Positions 45,219-57,392 of a DNA stretch of 64,000 bases are shown here, piece after piece (the first letter of the stretch is position 1; each line of letters begins with the position of its first letter). The notes beneath the pieces are model-generated. The model did not search any database. It had not been told where the DNA came from and was given only the letters and a program-made list of their open reading frames with translations. Source of the DNA: Bufo bufo. Taxonomy: Eukaryota > Chordata > Amphibia > Anura > Bufonidae. Location: contig NC_053397.1 in the NCBI RefSeq assembly GCF_905171765.1, forward strand, positions 114,717,295 to 114,781,294. The letters are read 5' to 3'. The position numbers were made by a program, and so were the translations under genes.

Positions 45219-48200
45219 CTAATCTGCACAAGGGATGGACAGGTCCTGTGGGATCCATGCCTGGTTCATTTTTATGAACGTCAGCTTGTCCACATTGGCT
45301 GTAGACAGGCGGCTGCGTTTGTCTGTAATGACGCCCCCTGCCGTGCTGAATACACGTTCAGACAAAACGCTGGCCGCCGGGCAGGCCAGCACCTCCAAGG
45401 CATAAAAGGCTAGCTCTGGCCACGTGGACAATTTGGAGACCCAGAAGTTGAATGGGGCCGAACCATCAGTCAGTACGTGGAGGGGTGTGCACAGGTACTG
45501 TTCCACCATGTTAGTGAAATGTTGCCTCCTGCTAACACGTTCCGTATCAGGTGGTGGTGCAGTTAGCTGTGGCGTGGTGACAAAACTTTTCCACATCTCT
45601 GCCATGCTAACCCTGCCCTCAGAGGAGCTGGCCGTGACACAGCTGCGTTGGCGACCTCTTGCTCCTCCTCTGCCTTCGCCTTGGGCTTCCACTTGTTCCC
45701 CTGTGACATTTGGGAATGCTCTCAGTAGCGCGTCTACCAACGTGCGCTTGTACTCGCGCATCTTCCTATCACGCTTCAGTGTAGGAAGTAAGGTGGGCAC
45801 ATTGTCTTTGTACCGGGGATCCAGCAGGGTGGCAACCCAGTAGTCCGCACACGTTAAAATGTGGGCAACTCTGCTGTCGTTGCGCAGGCACTGCAGCATG
45901 TAGTCGCTCATGTGTGCCAGGCTGCCCAGAGGTAAGGACAAGCTGTCCTCTCTGGGAGGCGTATCGTCATCGTCCTGTGTTTCCCCCCAGCCACGCACCA
46001 GTGATGGGCCCGAGCTGCTTTGGGTGCCACCCCGCTGTGAACATGCTTCATCCTCATCCTCTTCTACCTCATCCTCTTCCACCTCATCCTCGTCCTCCTC
46101 GTCCTCCTCGTCCTCCAGTTGTGGGCCCTGTCTGGCCACATTTGTACCTGGCCTCTGGTGTTGCAAAAAACCTCCCTCTGAGTCACTTCGAAGAGACTGG
46201 CCTGAAAGTGCTAAAAATGACCCCTCTTCCTCCTCTTCCTCCTGGGCCACCTCCTCTTCCATCATCGCCCTAAGTGTTTTCTCAAGGAGACCTAGAAGTG
46301 GTATTGTAACGCTGATAATGGCGTCATCACCACTGGCCATGTTGGTGGAGTACTCGAAACAGCGCAACAGGGCACACAGGTCTCGCATGGAGGCCCAGTC
46401 ATTGGTGGTGAAGTGTGTCTGATCTGCAGTGCGACTGACCCGTGCGTGCAGCAGCTGAAACTCCACTATGGCCTGCTGCTGCTCGCACAATCTGTCCAGC
46501 ATGTGCAAGGTGGAGTTCCACCTGGTGGGCACATCGCATATGAGGCGGTGAGCGGGAAGGCCGAAGTTACGCTGTAGCGCAGACAGGCGTGCAGCAGCAG
46601 GGTGTGAACGCCGGAAGCGCGAACAGACGGCCCGCACTTTATGCAGCAGCTCTGACATTTCGGGGTAGTTGCGAACTGCACCACCAAATTCAGCACATGC
46701 GCCAGGCAAGGGATGTGCGTCAAACCGGCTAGTCCCAGAGCTGCAACGAGATTTCGCCCATTATCGCACACCACCAGGCCGGGCTTGAGGCTCACCGGCA
46801 GCAACCACTCGTCGGTCTGTTGTTCTATACCCCGCCACAACTCCTGTGCGGTGTGGGGCCTGTCCCCCAAACATATGAGTTTCAGAACGGCCTGTTGACG
46901 TTTACCCCGGGCTGTGCTGAAGTTGGTGGTGAAGGTGTGTGGCTGACTGGATGAGCAGGTGGAAGAAGCTGAGTAGGAGGAGGAGGATACAGGAGGCAAA
47001 GAATGTTGCCCTGCGATCCTTGGCGGCGGAAGGACGTGCGCCAAACAGCTCTCCGCCTGGGGCCCAGCCGCCACTACATTTAACCAGTGTGCAGTTAGGG
47101 AGATATAGCGTCCCTGGCCGTGCTTACTGGTCCACGTATCTGTGGTTAGGTGGACCTTGCCACAGATGGCGTTGCGCAGTGCACACTTGATTTTATCGTA
47201 CACTTGGTTGTGCAAGGAAGGCACGGCTCTCTTGGAGAAGTAGTGGCGGCTGGGAACAACATACTGTGGAAGAGCAAGCGACATGAGCTGTTTGAAGCTG
47301 TCTGTGTCCACCAGCCTAAATGACAGCATTTCATAGGCCAGTAGTTTAGAAATGCTGGCATTCAGGGCCAGGGATCGAGGGTGGCTAGGTGGGAATTTAC
47401 GCTTTCTCTCAAATGTTTGTGAGATGGAGAGCTGAACGCTGCCGTGTGACATGGTTGAGATGCTTGGTGACGCAGGTGGTGGTGTTGGTGGTACATCCCA
47501 TGTTTGCTGGGCGGCAGGTGCCAACGTCCCTCCAGAGGCGGAGGAAGAGGCAGAGGCGGCGGCAGCAGCAGAAGAGGCCGAGGCGGCAGCAGCAGAAGAG
47601 GTAGCAGGGGGAGCCTGAGTGACTTCTTTGTTTTTAAGGTGTTTACTCCACTGCAGTTCATGCTTTGCATGCAGGTGCCTGGTCATGCAGGTTGTGCTAA
47701 GGTTCAGAACGTTAATGCCTCGCTTCAGGCTCTGATGGCACAGCGTGCAAACCACTCGGGTCTTGTCGTCAGCACATTGTTTAAAGAAGTGCCATGCCAG
47801 GGAACTCCTTGAATCTGCCTTTGGGGTGCTCGGTCCCAGATGGCGGCGGTCAGTAGCAGGCGGAGTCTCTTGGCGGCGGGTGTTCTGATTTTGTCCACTG
47901 CTCCCTCTTTTGCTACGCTGTTGGCTCGGTCTCACCACTGCCTCTTCCTCCGAACTGTGAAAGTCAGTGGCACGACCTTCATTCCATGTGGGGTCTAGGA
48001 CCTCAACGTCCCCTGCATCGTCTTCCACCCAGTCTTGATCCCTGACCTCCTGTTCAGTCTGCACACTGCAGAAAGACGCAGCAGTTGGCACCTGTGTTTC
48101 GTCATCAGAGACGTGCTGAGGTGGTATTCCCATGTCCTCATCATCAAGAAACATAAGTGGTTGTGCGTTAGTGCATTCTATCTCTTCCACCCCTGGGGAA

Positions 48201-48640
48201 GGGCTAGGTGGATGCCCTTGGGAAACCCTGCCAGCAGAGTCTTCAAACAGCATAAGAGACTGCTGCATAACTTGAGGCTCAGACAGTTTCACTGATATGC
48301 ATGGGGGTGATGTGACAGACTGATGGGCTTGGTTTTCATGCGCCATCTGTGCGCTTTCTGCAGAAGACTGGGTGGGAGATAATGTGAACGTGCTGGATGC
48401 ACTGTCGGCCACCCAATTGACTAATGCCTGTACCTGCTCAGGCCTTACCATCCTTAGAACGGCATTGGGCTTCACCAAATATCCCTGTAAATTCTGGCGG
48501 CTACTGGGACCTGAGGTAGTTGGTACACTAGGACGTGTGGCTGTGGCAGAACGGCCACGTCCTCTCCCAGCACCAGAGGGTCCACTAACACCACCACGAC
48601 CATGTCCGCGTCCGCATCCCTTACTAGATGTTTTCCTCAT
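45219..48640 (-). pseudogene. hAT transposase with BED zinc finger, one frameshift
   Basis: The likely start is the Met at 48640 (MRKTSSKGCGRG), within a longer frame from 48733. The N-terminus is Gly/Arg-rich. A BED finger lies at about residues 280-331 (SLAWHFFKQCADDK, VVCTLCHQSLK, RHLHAKH). The central hAT region follows (LTTDTWTSKHGQGRYISLTA, GLVVCDNGRNLVAALGLAGL). The frame changes once near 46680, between AHVLNLVVQ and VRNYPEMSELLHKV, and continues to 45219. The second part includes CDVPTRWNSTLHMLDRL, a long Asp/Glu tract (about 46040-46120), LLDPRYKD and the C-terminal dimerisation motif SVLSERVFSTAGGVITDKRS. Total is about 1,140 residues. All domains of a ZBED-like hAT transposase are present, with only this one lesion. 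Confidence 0.9.
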
Positions 48641-49870
48641 TGTTACCGTTAACCACAATAAGAAAAATATTATTCGGGCCAATGTATTGAATTCAAATTC
48701 AGGCCTTTTTTTTTTTTTACAGACACCTAACACTATCTGGCTATCTATTTAGGTACCGTATTACACTAATAAAGGCACACCAGTAATGACAGATTTAGCT
48801 GAATATAAATTTGAGGCCTATAATTTAGGCGCTGGGTGACAGGTATACGTTTACGGACAGAATTAGACTTGGATCTGCACAGTAGCGTGTGTGAAGTTAT
48901 TGAGAATGACCCTATCAGCACCTTGAATCTAATATACCCTTTTAGGGATAGATTTAAAGTAGGCCTGATACAGCAGAAACCACTAATTTAGAGAATTGCA
49001 AAATTGGGAATTGTATTTCAACCCAGAACAAAAACTGTGCTTTGACGGACACTAAATAACTTGACCAGCTAAAGCAGTAATGACAGATTTGGATGAATAT
49101 AAATGTGAGGCCTATTTTTTAGGCGCTGGGTGACAGGTATACGTTTAATCACAGAATTAGACTTGGATCTGCACTGTAGCGTGTGTGTGAAGTTATTGAG
49201 AATAACTTTGTGACAGGCTCAGCTTGACCCTGATGTAGGATATAGCCCAAAAATAACCACACTATTGATGGTTAAATGCACTTGGGTGACAGGCTCAGCT
49301 TGACCCTGATGTAGGATATAGCAAAAAATAACCACACTATTGATGGTTAAATGTACTTGGTAGCAGCTTGTGCTGGCGCACCACAAGCCACAAAATGACC
49401 GCCGATCACCCCAGAAAAAAGTGACTGAAAAACGCTCTGGGCAGCCTAAAAATAGTGAGCAATTGAATAGCAGCAGTTCAATGATCCACAGCTGTAGATC
49501 GATCACTGAATGAAGTCTTTTGGAGGAGTTAATCTGCCTAATCTCGCCCTAACGTCGCAGCTGCAACCTCTCCCTACACTTGTATCAGCAGAGTGACGTG
49601 CAGCGCTACGTGACCCAAGCTTATATAGAGGCTGGGTCACATGCTGCACTGGCCAATCACAGCCATGCCAATAGTAGGCATGGCTATGATGGCCTCTTGG
49701 GGCAAGTAGTATGATGCTTGTTGATTGGCTGCTTCGCAGCCTTTCAAAAAGCGCCAGGAAAGCGCCGAACACCGAACCCGGACTTTTACGAAAATGTTCG
49801 GGTCCGTGTAACGGACACCCCAAAATTCGGTACGAACCCGAACTATACAGTTCGGGTTCGCTCATCCCTA

Positions 49871-50444
49871 CTTGTTAGGCATGGTCCGTCTATCTGTTGA
49901 AGGACGGACGCTGCATGCAAAGTCACATTACTGACAGCCAGGGACTGTAAGTAAATGATTAAAGCCAGGTGCTCCCCAGCAGCTGATAATAGTGCCTGGG
50001 CTGTGTGCACTTCTCCCTGTCCCTGCGCTTGGCAGACGCTCCCTCACTCAGCAGAGCTGGAGAATGCAGTGTTGAACCAGCGCATAACAGGGAAGGGAGA
50101 TCTGCCATCTGCTCAGTGTATAAATGAAAGCAACATGTAAGAAGTGGACCCCTTTGTGCTGCAGGAGATTAACCCTTTAGGGGGGAGGGCTCTGGTTACT
50201 GACACTTTTGGGGGGCTATTTTTACTGGCTAGTTAGGGCAGGTGGGATTAGCCTCAGGGTGAGGGCAATGGTGACCATCTTAACTGAATAGTGAAATTGC
50301 AGTTTTATGCAGACTGGTTGCTAAGGGCCGAATCTTATTAAATATGGAGTAAGTCAGTCTAATAGTAACTGATTTTGGAATATCATGTTATTAGTAACTA
50401 CATATATGAAAATTGAAATTAGGGTCTAAATGTGACAGTTATCC
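49871..50444. other. Unassigned segment between hAT element and solo LTR
   Basis: It holds 574 bases without a recognisable repeat or protein. An ORF at 49955-50140 has no similarity I know. It contains a CCCTTTAGGGGGGAGGG stretch and otherwise balanced composition. It could be ordinary host DNA and is one of the few candidates in the window for unique sequence. Confidence 0.4.
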
Positions 50445-51581
50445 TGTCACGGCTGAGGATGGGGAAAACCCTCAGCCATGCGATGCCAGATGATGGTTGG
50501 TCACCACTTGGCCAGGAACACAGGATCAGGTAGCAGGTCACCTCCTATAACGTCCCTAATTCTGACCCTGACTCCTAGCTGTATGAGCCGACCCTGATGG
50601 TGGGAGGGCTCATACTCCGGAACCTTGAAGTCCCTACTAGCTCTCAGGGTGGCCCTTAACTAGGAGCAGGGTAAGACGACCTGTTCCTCCTGGATACGGA
50701 GGAACGGGAGTCTCACTGGCCAAGCTGCAAGGAAGGGAAGACACATACAGACATATAGATATGGCAGGTGAACAACACTAGTTCCAAACTAACCTGCCAC
50801 AGCCTTGCTGACTGGAACCAATGCACCAGGTATTGCTGTCCACACAAACACTAAGGAGACAGCACACACAAAACACAGAGGAAACCAGGACATCCATAGC
50901 TGTAATAAACATAGAAAGGAACACATCACCTAGACATCATACATGGGTTTTATGACCACAAGGGTGGCCCTCACTGGCAGATGGTAATAGAGACCAGCAG
51001 GATGCCTCCAGCTTACTACAAGGCTGGAGTACCCCTCTGCTACAGGTCTCCACAGAGGCTTTATAGCCCAAAGTGGCCACACCCACACAGACACACACAG
51101 GAAAGGGAATTAACCCTTCCAACACCAAGCAGGGTAGTGAAACCACTTAAAGGGGAATACACACACAAGTATCACACTGCAGCTGTTACCGCCGGCAATG
51201 ACATGCGTGGCAACCATGTCCTGGGAAACAGCCAGAAGGCCAAGACACTGCCACCACATGTACACAAACAACACGTTGCCGCAAACAACCGCAAGTGAAA
51301 GGAACAAGTGACAGTGCACACACACATATAAACCCTGTGCACACCAAACGGATAAAAGGCAACCCTACACAGATAGGTTGCCAGGTACAACCGCATGCAC
51401 ATGGCAGCAAGCTGCCCAGCAACAGCTCAGGGTGCTATACTGCCAAAAGTAACAATGTTGCCAGTGGCAACCACACGTGAGGCAACAAACAAGCAGCCCT
51501 CACCATGTGGTTGACAACAACACCAAACCGCCGGCAACTGCATGCGGATCAGGAGTCACGACCATAACCACGGTCGTGACA
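50445..51581. mobile_element. Probable solo LTR, 1.14 kb, gypsy-like termini
   Basis: It begins TGTCACGGCTGAGG and ends GGTCGTGACA, the short inverted TGTCAC/GTGACA ends common for vertebrate Ty3/gypsy LTRs. TATCC before (50440-50444) and CATCC after (51582-51586) make a 5-bp target duplication with one mismatch. There is no coding sequence. The orientation is uncertain because both ends are similar when reversed. The CA-rich interior (51060-51360) explains the small ORFs. Confidence 0.6.
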
Positions 51582-53343
51582 CATCCTTTAACCCCTTAAG
51601 GACTCAGCCCTATTTCACCTTAAGGACTTGGCCATTTTTTGCAAATCTGACCAGTGTCACTTTAAGTGCTGAGAACTTTAAAATGCTTTGACCTACCCAG
51701 GCCGTTCTGATATTGTTTTTTCGTCACATATTGTACTTCATGACACTGCTAAAATTGGGTCAAAGTAAATTTTTTTAAATAAAAAATACCAAATTTACCC
51801 AAAATTTTAAAAAATTTGCAAATGTCAAAGTTTCAGTTTCTCTATTTCTGTAATACATAGTAATACCCCCAAAAATTGTGATGACTTTACATTCCCCATA
51901 TGTCTACTTCATGTTTATATCATTTTGGGAATGCCATTTTATTTTTTAGGGATGTTATATAGCTTAGAAGTTTAGAAGCAAATTTTTAAATTTTTTAGAA
52001 ATTTTCCAAATCCCACTTTTTATGGACCAGTCCAGGTCTGAAGTCACTTTGTGAGGCTTACGTAATAGAAACCACCCAAAAATGACCCCATTCTAGAAAC
52101 TACACCCCTCAATGTATTCAAAACTGATTTTACAAACATTGTTAACCCTTTAGGTCTTCCACAAGACTTCATGGCAAATGGACATAAAATTTAAGAATTT
52201 CGATTTTTTTTATAATATCCATTTTTTATAATCCATTTTTTCCAGGAACAAAGCAAGGGTTAACTGCCAAACCAAACTCAATATGGGTTGCCCTGATTCT
52301 GTAGTTTGCAGAAACTCCCCATATGTGGTCCTAAACTACTGTTTGGCCAAACGGGAGGACATAGAAGGAGGGGAACGCCATATGGGTTTTGGAAGACAGA
52401 TTTTGCAGGACTGGTTTTGTTTATGCCCATTTCAAGCCGCCCGTTGCACCCCTAGAATAGAAAAATTTCAAAAAGTGACTCCATCTAAGAAAGTACACCC
52501 CTCAAGGTATTCAAAACTGGGTTTACAAACTTTGTTAACCCTTTAGGTGTTCCACAACAGTTAATGGCAGATGGAGAAACAATTTTGGAATTTCTATTTT
52601 TTGGAAAATTTTCCATTTTAACCCTTACTTTATTACTGGAAAAAAATGGGTTAACAGCCAAACAAAACTCAATATGGGTTGCCCTTATTCTGTAAGGCGT
52701 TCCCTTCGTTCTATGTCCTGCTGTGTGGCCATTTAAAACCACATATGGGGTGTTTCTGCAAACTACAGAATCTGGGCAATAAATATTTTGTTTTGTTTGT
52801 CTGTTAACCCTTGCTTTATTACCGGAAAAAAAGGTTTTAATTGAAAATTTTGCCCAAAAATGGGTGTTTTAGCCCCGTTTTTATTTTATATTTTTAACGC
52901 TGTTCATCCGAGGGGTTTGGTCAAATGTTATTTTTATAGGACAGATTCTCACGGACGCGGCTATACCTAATATGTCTACATTTTAAAATTTATTTAGATT
53001 TTACACTATATTATCATTTTAGGAACAAAAAAGATTATTTTAGTATCTCCATAGCCTGGGGGCTACAGTTTTTTTTTTTTTTTGGGCGATTATCTAATGT
53101 AGGGGCTCATTTTTTGCGAGATGAGATGTCGGTTTGTTTGGCACTATTTGCATTTGACTTTTTAATGGCTTGTTATTACACTTTTTGGGATCCAAGGCGA
53201 CAATAAAAATGGCTTTGACAGTTTTTATTTGATTTTTTTTACGGCGTTTATCGAGGGGCTAGTTTATGGGGTATTTATATACAGAAGATTTTTACGGATG
53301 CGGCGATGCCCAATATGTATGGCTCTCAGACTTGAGACAATAA

Positions 53344-53485
53344 GCAGGCATCCTCAAACTGCGGCCCTCCAGATGTTGTAAAACTACAATTCCCACCATG
53401 CCCTGCTGATAGCTGTAGGTTGTCTGGGCATGCTGGGAGTTATAGTTTTACAACATCTGGATGGCCGCAGTTTGAGGATGCCTGC
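53344..53485. mobile_element. Short palindromic MITE, probably hAT type
   Basis: The 142-bp palindrome starts GCAGGCATCCTCAAACTGCG and ends with its complement. The inner arms contain CTCCAGATGTTGTAAAACTA. ACAATAA before and ACTAAAA after resemble a diverged duplication of the module phrase GAGACACTAAAAC found elsewhere. Confidence 0.7.
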
Positions 53486-53492
53486 ACTAAAA

Positions 53493-54789
53493 CTAATATG
53501 CCGCGGTACCTCGCACATGGACAGGGGTGATGCTGTTACCGTGGAGTGGACAGTATAAGGACATCCCTCTTGTCCTTATCCTTATACCTGACCAGCAACA
53601 GGTTTCCACTGGTAAGGGCACGGGTCTCACCCCTGGGGATAGGTACCTGGAGGGGGTGGGCAGGGAGGCCCCGCTGATTTTCCCGCACGGTCCCACAAGC
53701 GGACGTGGATCTGGCAGGCAAGGGACCTGAACAAGGGAATGCTAGTATAAAAGTTATCCACGTACCAGTGGTAACCCTTATCTAGCAGTGGGTGCATAAG
53801 GTCCTACACGAGTTTCCCGCTAACACCCAGAGTGGGGGGACATTCTGGGGGTTGAATACGGGAATCTCGCCCCTCGTACACGCAAAACTTGTAAGTGCTT
53901 TTACACTCTCACTGTACTCTCACAAAGTTTGTACAGCTTAACGCCATACCTCGCCCGCTTAGAGGGAACATACTGGCAGAAAATGAGTCTCCCCTTGAAA
54001 GCAAGGAGAGACTCATCAACCGCGACCTCCCTTCCAGGTACGTAGGCCTGCGCAAATTTGGCCCCGAAGTGAACGATGATCGGCTGTATCTTATACAGAC
54101 GGTCATAGGCAGGATCACCTTGGGGGGGGACATGCTGCATTATCTGAATAATGCAGACATTTCCAGATTGCCTCAAACCGGGAGCGTGTCATGGCCATAC
54201 TGTAGAGTGGGGTCTGGTAGAGGATGTCCCCACTCCAGTATTGCCTGACACTGGGTTTCTGCACTAGACCCATGTGCAGCACGAGGCCCCAAAATGTCCT
54301 CATCTCGGCTGCACTGACCGGCGTCCAGCCACCGGGTCTAGCCAAAAAGGAGCCTGGGTGCTGAGCAACGAACTGTTGGGCGTACAGGTTCGTCTGCTCC
54401 ACCATCAGATTCACAAATGGGTCACTAAAAAAAAAAATGTCCATTTCAGTGAAGCCCACTGTGGGAATCTGGATTGCCAGCAAAATCCGGAATCTCGGGC
54501 TCAAAATCCACTGGGGGACACCAGCTAAGTTCACCGGCAGGGGGCTCCGGTGGGCTTATTTGGTGGGCTGGGAAACCAGTACGAGCCCCAGGGCGGCTCG
54601 TACTGGTGTGGGCCACAGGGTCCCTAGCATGTAGGGCCCCTGGCTCCGCCTGGCAGCGTTTCCGCCGCCAGATGATGATGAGGAGGATGCGGATGACAAG
54701 AGGAACGTGGGGTCATCCTCACTGGGGCTCTCGGAGTCGGAGGCAAGCTGGGCGTATGCCTCCTCCACCGAGAACATCCGGCGGGCCAT
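53493..54789 (-). pseudogene. piggyBac family II transposase, truncated and frameshifted
   Basis: It starts MARRMFSVEEAYAQLASDSE at 54789, with an acidic/Ser-rich N-terminus. The DDE_Tnp_1_7 domain continues in other frames: FVNLMVEQTNLYAQQF, MRTFWGLVLHMGLVQK, GDPAYDRLYKI, then the first catalytic Asp in VAVDESLLAFKG, then YGVKLYKL. A TAG replaces a Trp codon near 53806. YVDNFYTS, with the second Asp, is readable near 53750. The sequence stops at VRGTAA (about 53496), so the third Asp and the Cys-rich C-terminus are absent. It is the same lineage as 58740-61865, about 80-90 per cent alike by eye. Confidence 0.85.
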
Positions 54790-54979
54790 GGGTATGTGTG
54801 TGCGTGTAAAAAACTTTATTGTATGTGCGTGTGTGTGGGGGCACGGGTGTTCACGTACTAAAAAGTAAAAAAAAAAAAAAAAAAAAAATGGACAAGTGTG
54901 TGTGTGTTAGAAAAAAGAAAAAGTTCAAACTTGCTGATCAGCGGTACAACGCTGGCAGCACCCCTGGGTGGGTCTAGGG

Positions 54980-55303
54980 CAGTGATGGCGAACCTTTTAC
55001 AGACCGAGTGCCCAAACTGCAACATAAACCCACTTATTTATCGCAAAGTGCCAACACAGCAATTTACCTTGAATACTACAGTCCAATATAGAATATCTTC
55101 CATGTACTTTATCATTTATTTACAATATCCTGCCTACATTCAGTGCGCTGCCTGTGCTGTTCATAGTGCGCCCTGCGCTGCTAAATGGCAGTAAAAGTCT
55201 AAGGCATATTGGTACACCATAGACTTTTTCCAGGGTGTGGGTGTCCATAGAGAGGGCTCTGAGTGCTGCCTCTGGCACCCGTGCCATAGGTTCGCCATCA
55301 CTG
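54980..55303. mobile_element. hAT-type MITE, 324 bp, perfect 8-bp target duplication
   Basis: GTCTAGGG at 54972-54979 is repeated exactly at 55304-55311. The TIR is CAGTGATGGCGAACC, with its complement GGTTCGCCATCACTG at the right. The 8-bp duplication and CAGTG-type end are hAT signatures. The interior has no coding capacity. It inserted upstream of the decayed piggyBac transposase. Confidence 0.92.
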
Positions 55304-55311
55304 GTCTAGGG

Positions 55312-56040
55312 TCTCACAGCTAAGTGCTGTGGACCCCAACCACCAAAAACAATAAATCAGTTAAAGTTTTTTTTTTTTTTCCCCCCTAATTAACTCTCCC
55401 TTCTATCCCTGCCTAATGGTGCCTCTCCCTCACTGACCCTAACCTACCTGGAGGGTGATGGTGCAGGAGGGTGATGGATGCCGACGGGGGGAATCGCAGG
55501 AGCTGGTGAGGACGGTGCAGGTACAGCAGCAGGAAGAGGAGGGGAGAGAGGAGCGCCGGGAGTTTGAATCTCCCACCTCTCTGGGGTTATTCGGCTCACC
55601 ACTCAGGTACTTATGTCATGGCTCCATTGTGGATAGTTCAGTATTTGTGATCCTTGTACTTTGTATTCTTGCACTTTGCACCTTATACTTCCTTGTACTG
55701 TTTTGGATCTCCTTCCTGTGTTGCTAGCCGTGACTTTGCCTTTTGTTTTAGATATTCGGTCTATGTTATTTATATACCATGTTATACCTACATGATCTTA
55801 CTAGCCTGGATATTTATATGTATATGTTGGTATACTAGTGGTGCTGCTTTCTTCCTGTGTGTTCTATACCCACCACAGTATTGTCTCTTACCTGTATTTT
55901 ACTGCATTTTGTCTCGTGTTGAGACTGTAATAAAGTTTATATCTATTTCTATATGTGCTAGCCCCTTTCCTTTTTTGGTGCTTTACTTTGCATGCAGGCC
56001 TAGCACGGGCACTCACTTTTGTGAGTCATTTATTGGTGTT
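55312..56040. other. Unassigned stretch inside piggyBac family II element
   Basis: It includes GA-rich sequence (55450-55560) and a T-rich stretch with AATAAA near 55930 (GAGACTGTAATAAAG). Some of it may be another inserted retroelement end. The overlapping ORFs (55455-56043) are in competing frames with no similarity I recognise. Confidence 0.35.
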
Positions 56041-56289
56041 TAAGGACAGCACCAATCAGCACCATGGCCAGCAACGCCGCCCCCAAATGCTCGGACTGTG
56101 ATCACCGTCCTTTTCTGGTTTATCGGGTCACCGGAAACCCCGAATGGACCGGAAACGCAGCAAACCGCAGGTCTGAATTGACCTCCCCTGGCGTTGTGAC
56201 AGGATGCCCGCTGAATGATTTCAGCGGACACCCTGTTCCGATTAACCCCCGCCGCGCCGCAATGTAGTTTTAAACCCATGGGTCCTTAA

Positions 56290-56798
56290 AGGAGTATTCT
56301 CATCTTCCCTTTTTATACTTACCTTCCTTGAGTGCGACGTTCACTTCCTGGATTCTTCTCCTGGCCGGGCCGCGCTTGCGCAGAAGACTGAAGATTTTCT
56401 CCCGGCCGCTCAATATCCTGAACACGCACGCCGCCGCGCATGTGCCATGGTGACTTATTCCTGGCCTGTATAGTACAGAGCCGGCATGCGCGTTCACGGC
56501 TCTGTACTATACTGGCCAGGAAGAAGTCATCCATAACGCATGCGTGGCGGCGTGCGCGTTCAGGACATTGAGCGGCCCGGACGGGAGAGAATCTTCAGTC
56601 TTCTGCGCAAGCGTGGCCCGGCGGGATCCGACAGGAGAGGTGGCCGTAACCAGGGGAGACCAAAGACAACATCAGGTAAGAGGGGACTTATTTTCTAAAA
56701 AAAAGGTTGGGAATTAGGTAATAAAATGTATTTAGAAAAATGATCACTGTCAAATCATTAACAGATTTAACAGTGATCATTAAGATGAGAATACCCCT
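56290..56798. mobile_element. Fold-back MITE, 509 bp, TTAA duplication
   Basis: TTAA at 56286-56289 and 56799-56802 flanks it. The arms start AGGAGTATTCTCATCTT and AGGGGTATTCTCATCTT, with long inner arms (GCGCAGAAGACTGAAGATT, CCTGGCCTGTATAGTACAGA) around a centre near 56490. It sits in the hairpin end of the family II element; removal restores GGGTCCTTAAGGACTCGGG. Confidence 0.88.
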
Positions 56799-57392
56799 TT
56801 AAGGACTCGGGAACCATGCCGTACCTGTACGTCATGGGTCCCTAAGGGGTTAAGGACCAGGCCATTTTTTGCAAATCTGACCAGTTTCACTTTATGTGGT
56901 GATAACTTTAAAAGGCTTTGACTTATCCAGGCCATTCTGAGATAGTGTTTTTCATCACATATTGTACTTCATGACACTGGTAAAATGGAATAAAAAAAAT
57001 GCATTTTTATTTATAAAAAAAAATACTAAAAATTTACCCCAAATTTGGAAAAATTTGCAAATTTCCAAGTTTCAATTTCGATACTTCTATAATACATAGT
57101 AATACCTACAAAAATAGTTATTACTTTACATTCCCCATATGTCTACTTCACGTTTAGATCATTTTGGGAATGACATTTAATTTTTGGGGGATGTTACAAG
57201 GCTTAGAAGTTTAGAAGCATTTTTCAGAAAATTTCTAAAACCCACTTTTTCAGGACCAATTCAGGTCTGAAGTCACTTTGTGAGGCTTAGAAACCACCCA
57301 AAAATGACCCCATTCTAGAAACTACACTCCTCAAGGTATTCAAAACTGATTTTACAAATGTGGTTAACCCTTTAGGTGTTCCACAAGAGTTA

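Larger units (their letters stand above)
43859..49870 (-). mobile_element. hAT element (ZBED type), 6.0 kb, nearly complete
   Basis: The left end TAGAGTTGAGCGAAC and right end (reversed) TAGGGATGAGCGAAC form a 15-bp imperfect TIR. Both termini are followed by dense TTCGGGTTCG-type words, which are likely transposase-binding sites. The interior holds a 141-bp tandem repeat (44155-45110), the transposase, and direct repeats of about 300 and 70 bases in the 5' region (48775-49340). I see no matching 8-bp target duplication: GTTCACAC lies before it and CTTGTTAG after. One flank is probably rearranged. Confidence 0.85.
51592..56849 (-). mobile_element. piggyBac family II element with decayed transposase
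   Basis: TTAA at 51588-51591 and 56850-56853 flanks it. The ends are CCCCTTAAGGACTCAGCC and, reversed, CCCCTTAGGGACCCATGACG. These are the ends seen on the non-autonomous elements at 7723-11361 and 14724-17446, which identifies it as their coding relative. From the left it has AT-rich modules, a hAT-type MITE, the transposase (minus), a second hAT-type MITE, an unassigned stretch (55312-56040) and the hairpin end, into which a TTAA fold-back (56290-56798) has inserted. Confidence 0.75.

Noticed and set aside
45219..48733. Host ZBED gene
   Set aside because: TIRs and subterminal repeats of a hAT element bracket it, and it is frameshifted.
50937..51480. Several overlapping ORFs of 60-105 codons in CA-rich DNA
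   Set aside because: They overlap in competing frames on both strands within a probable solo LTR.
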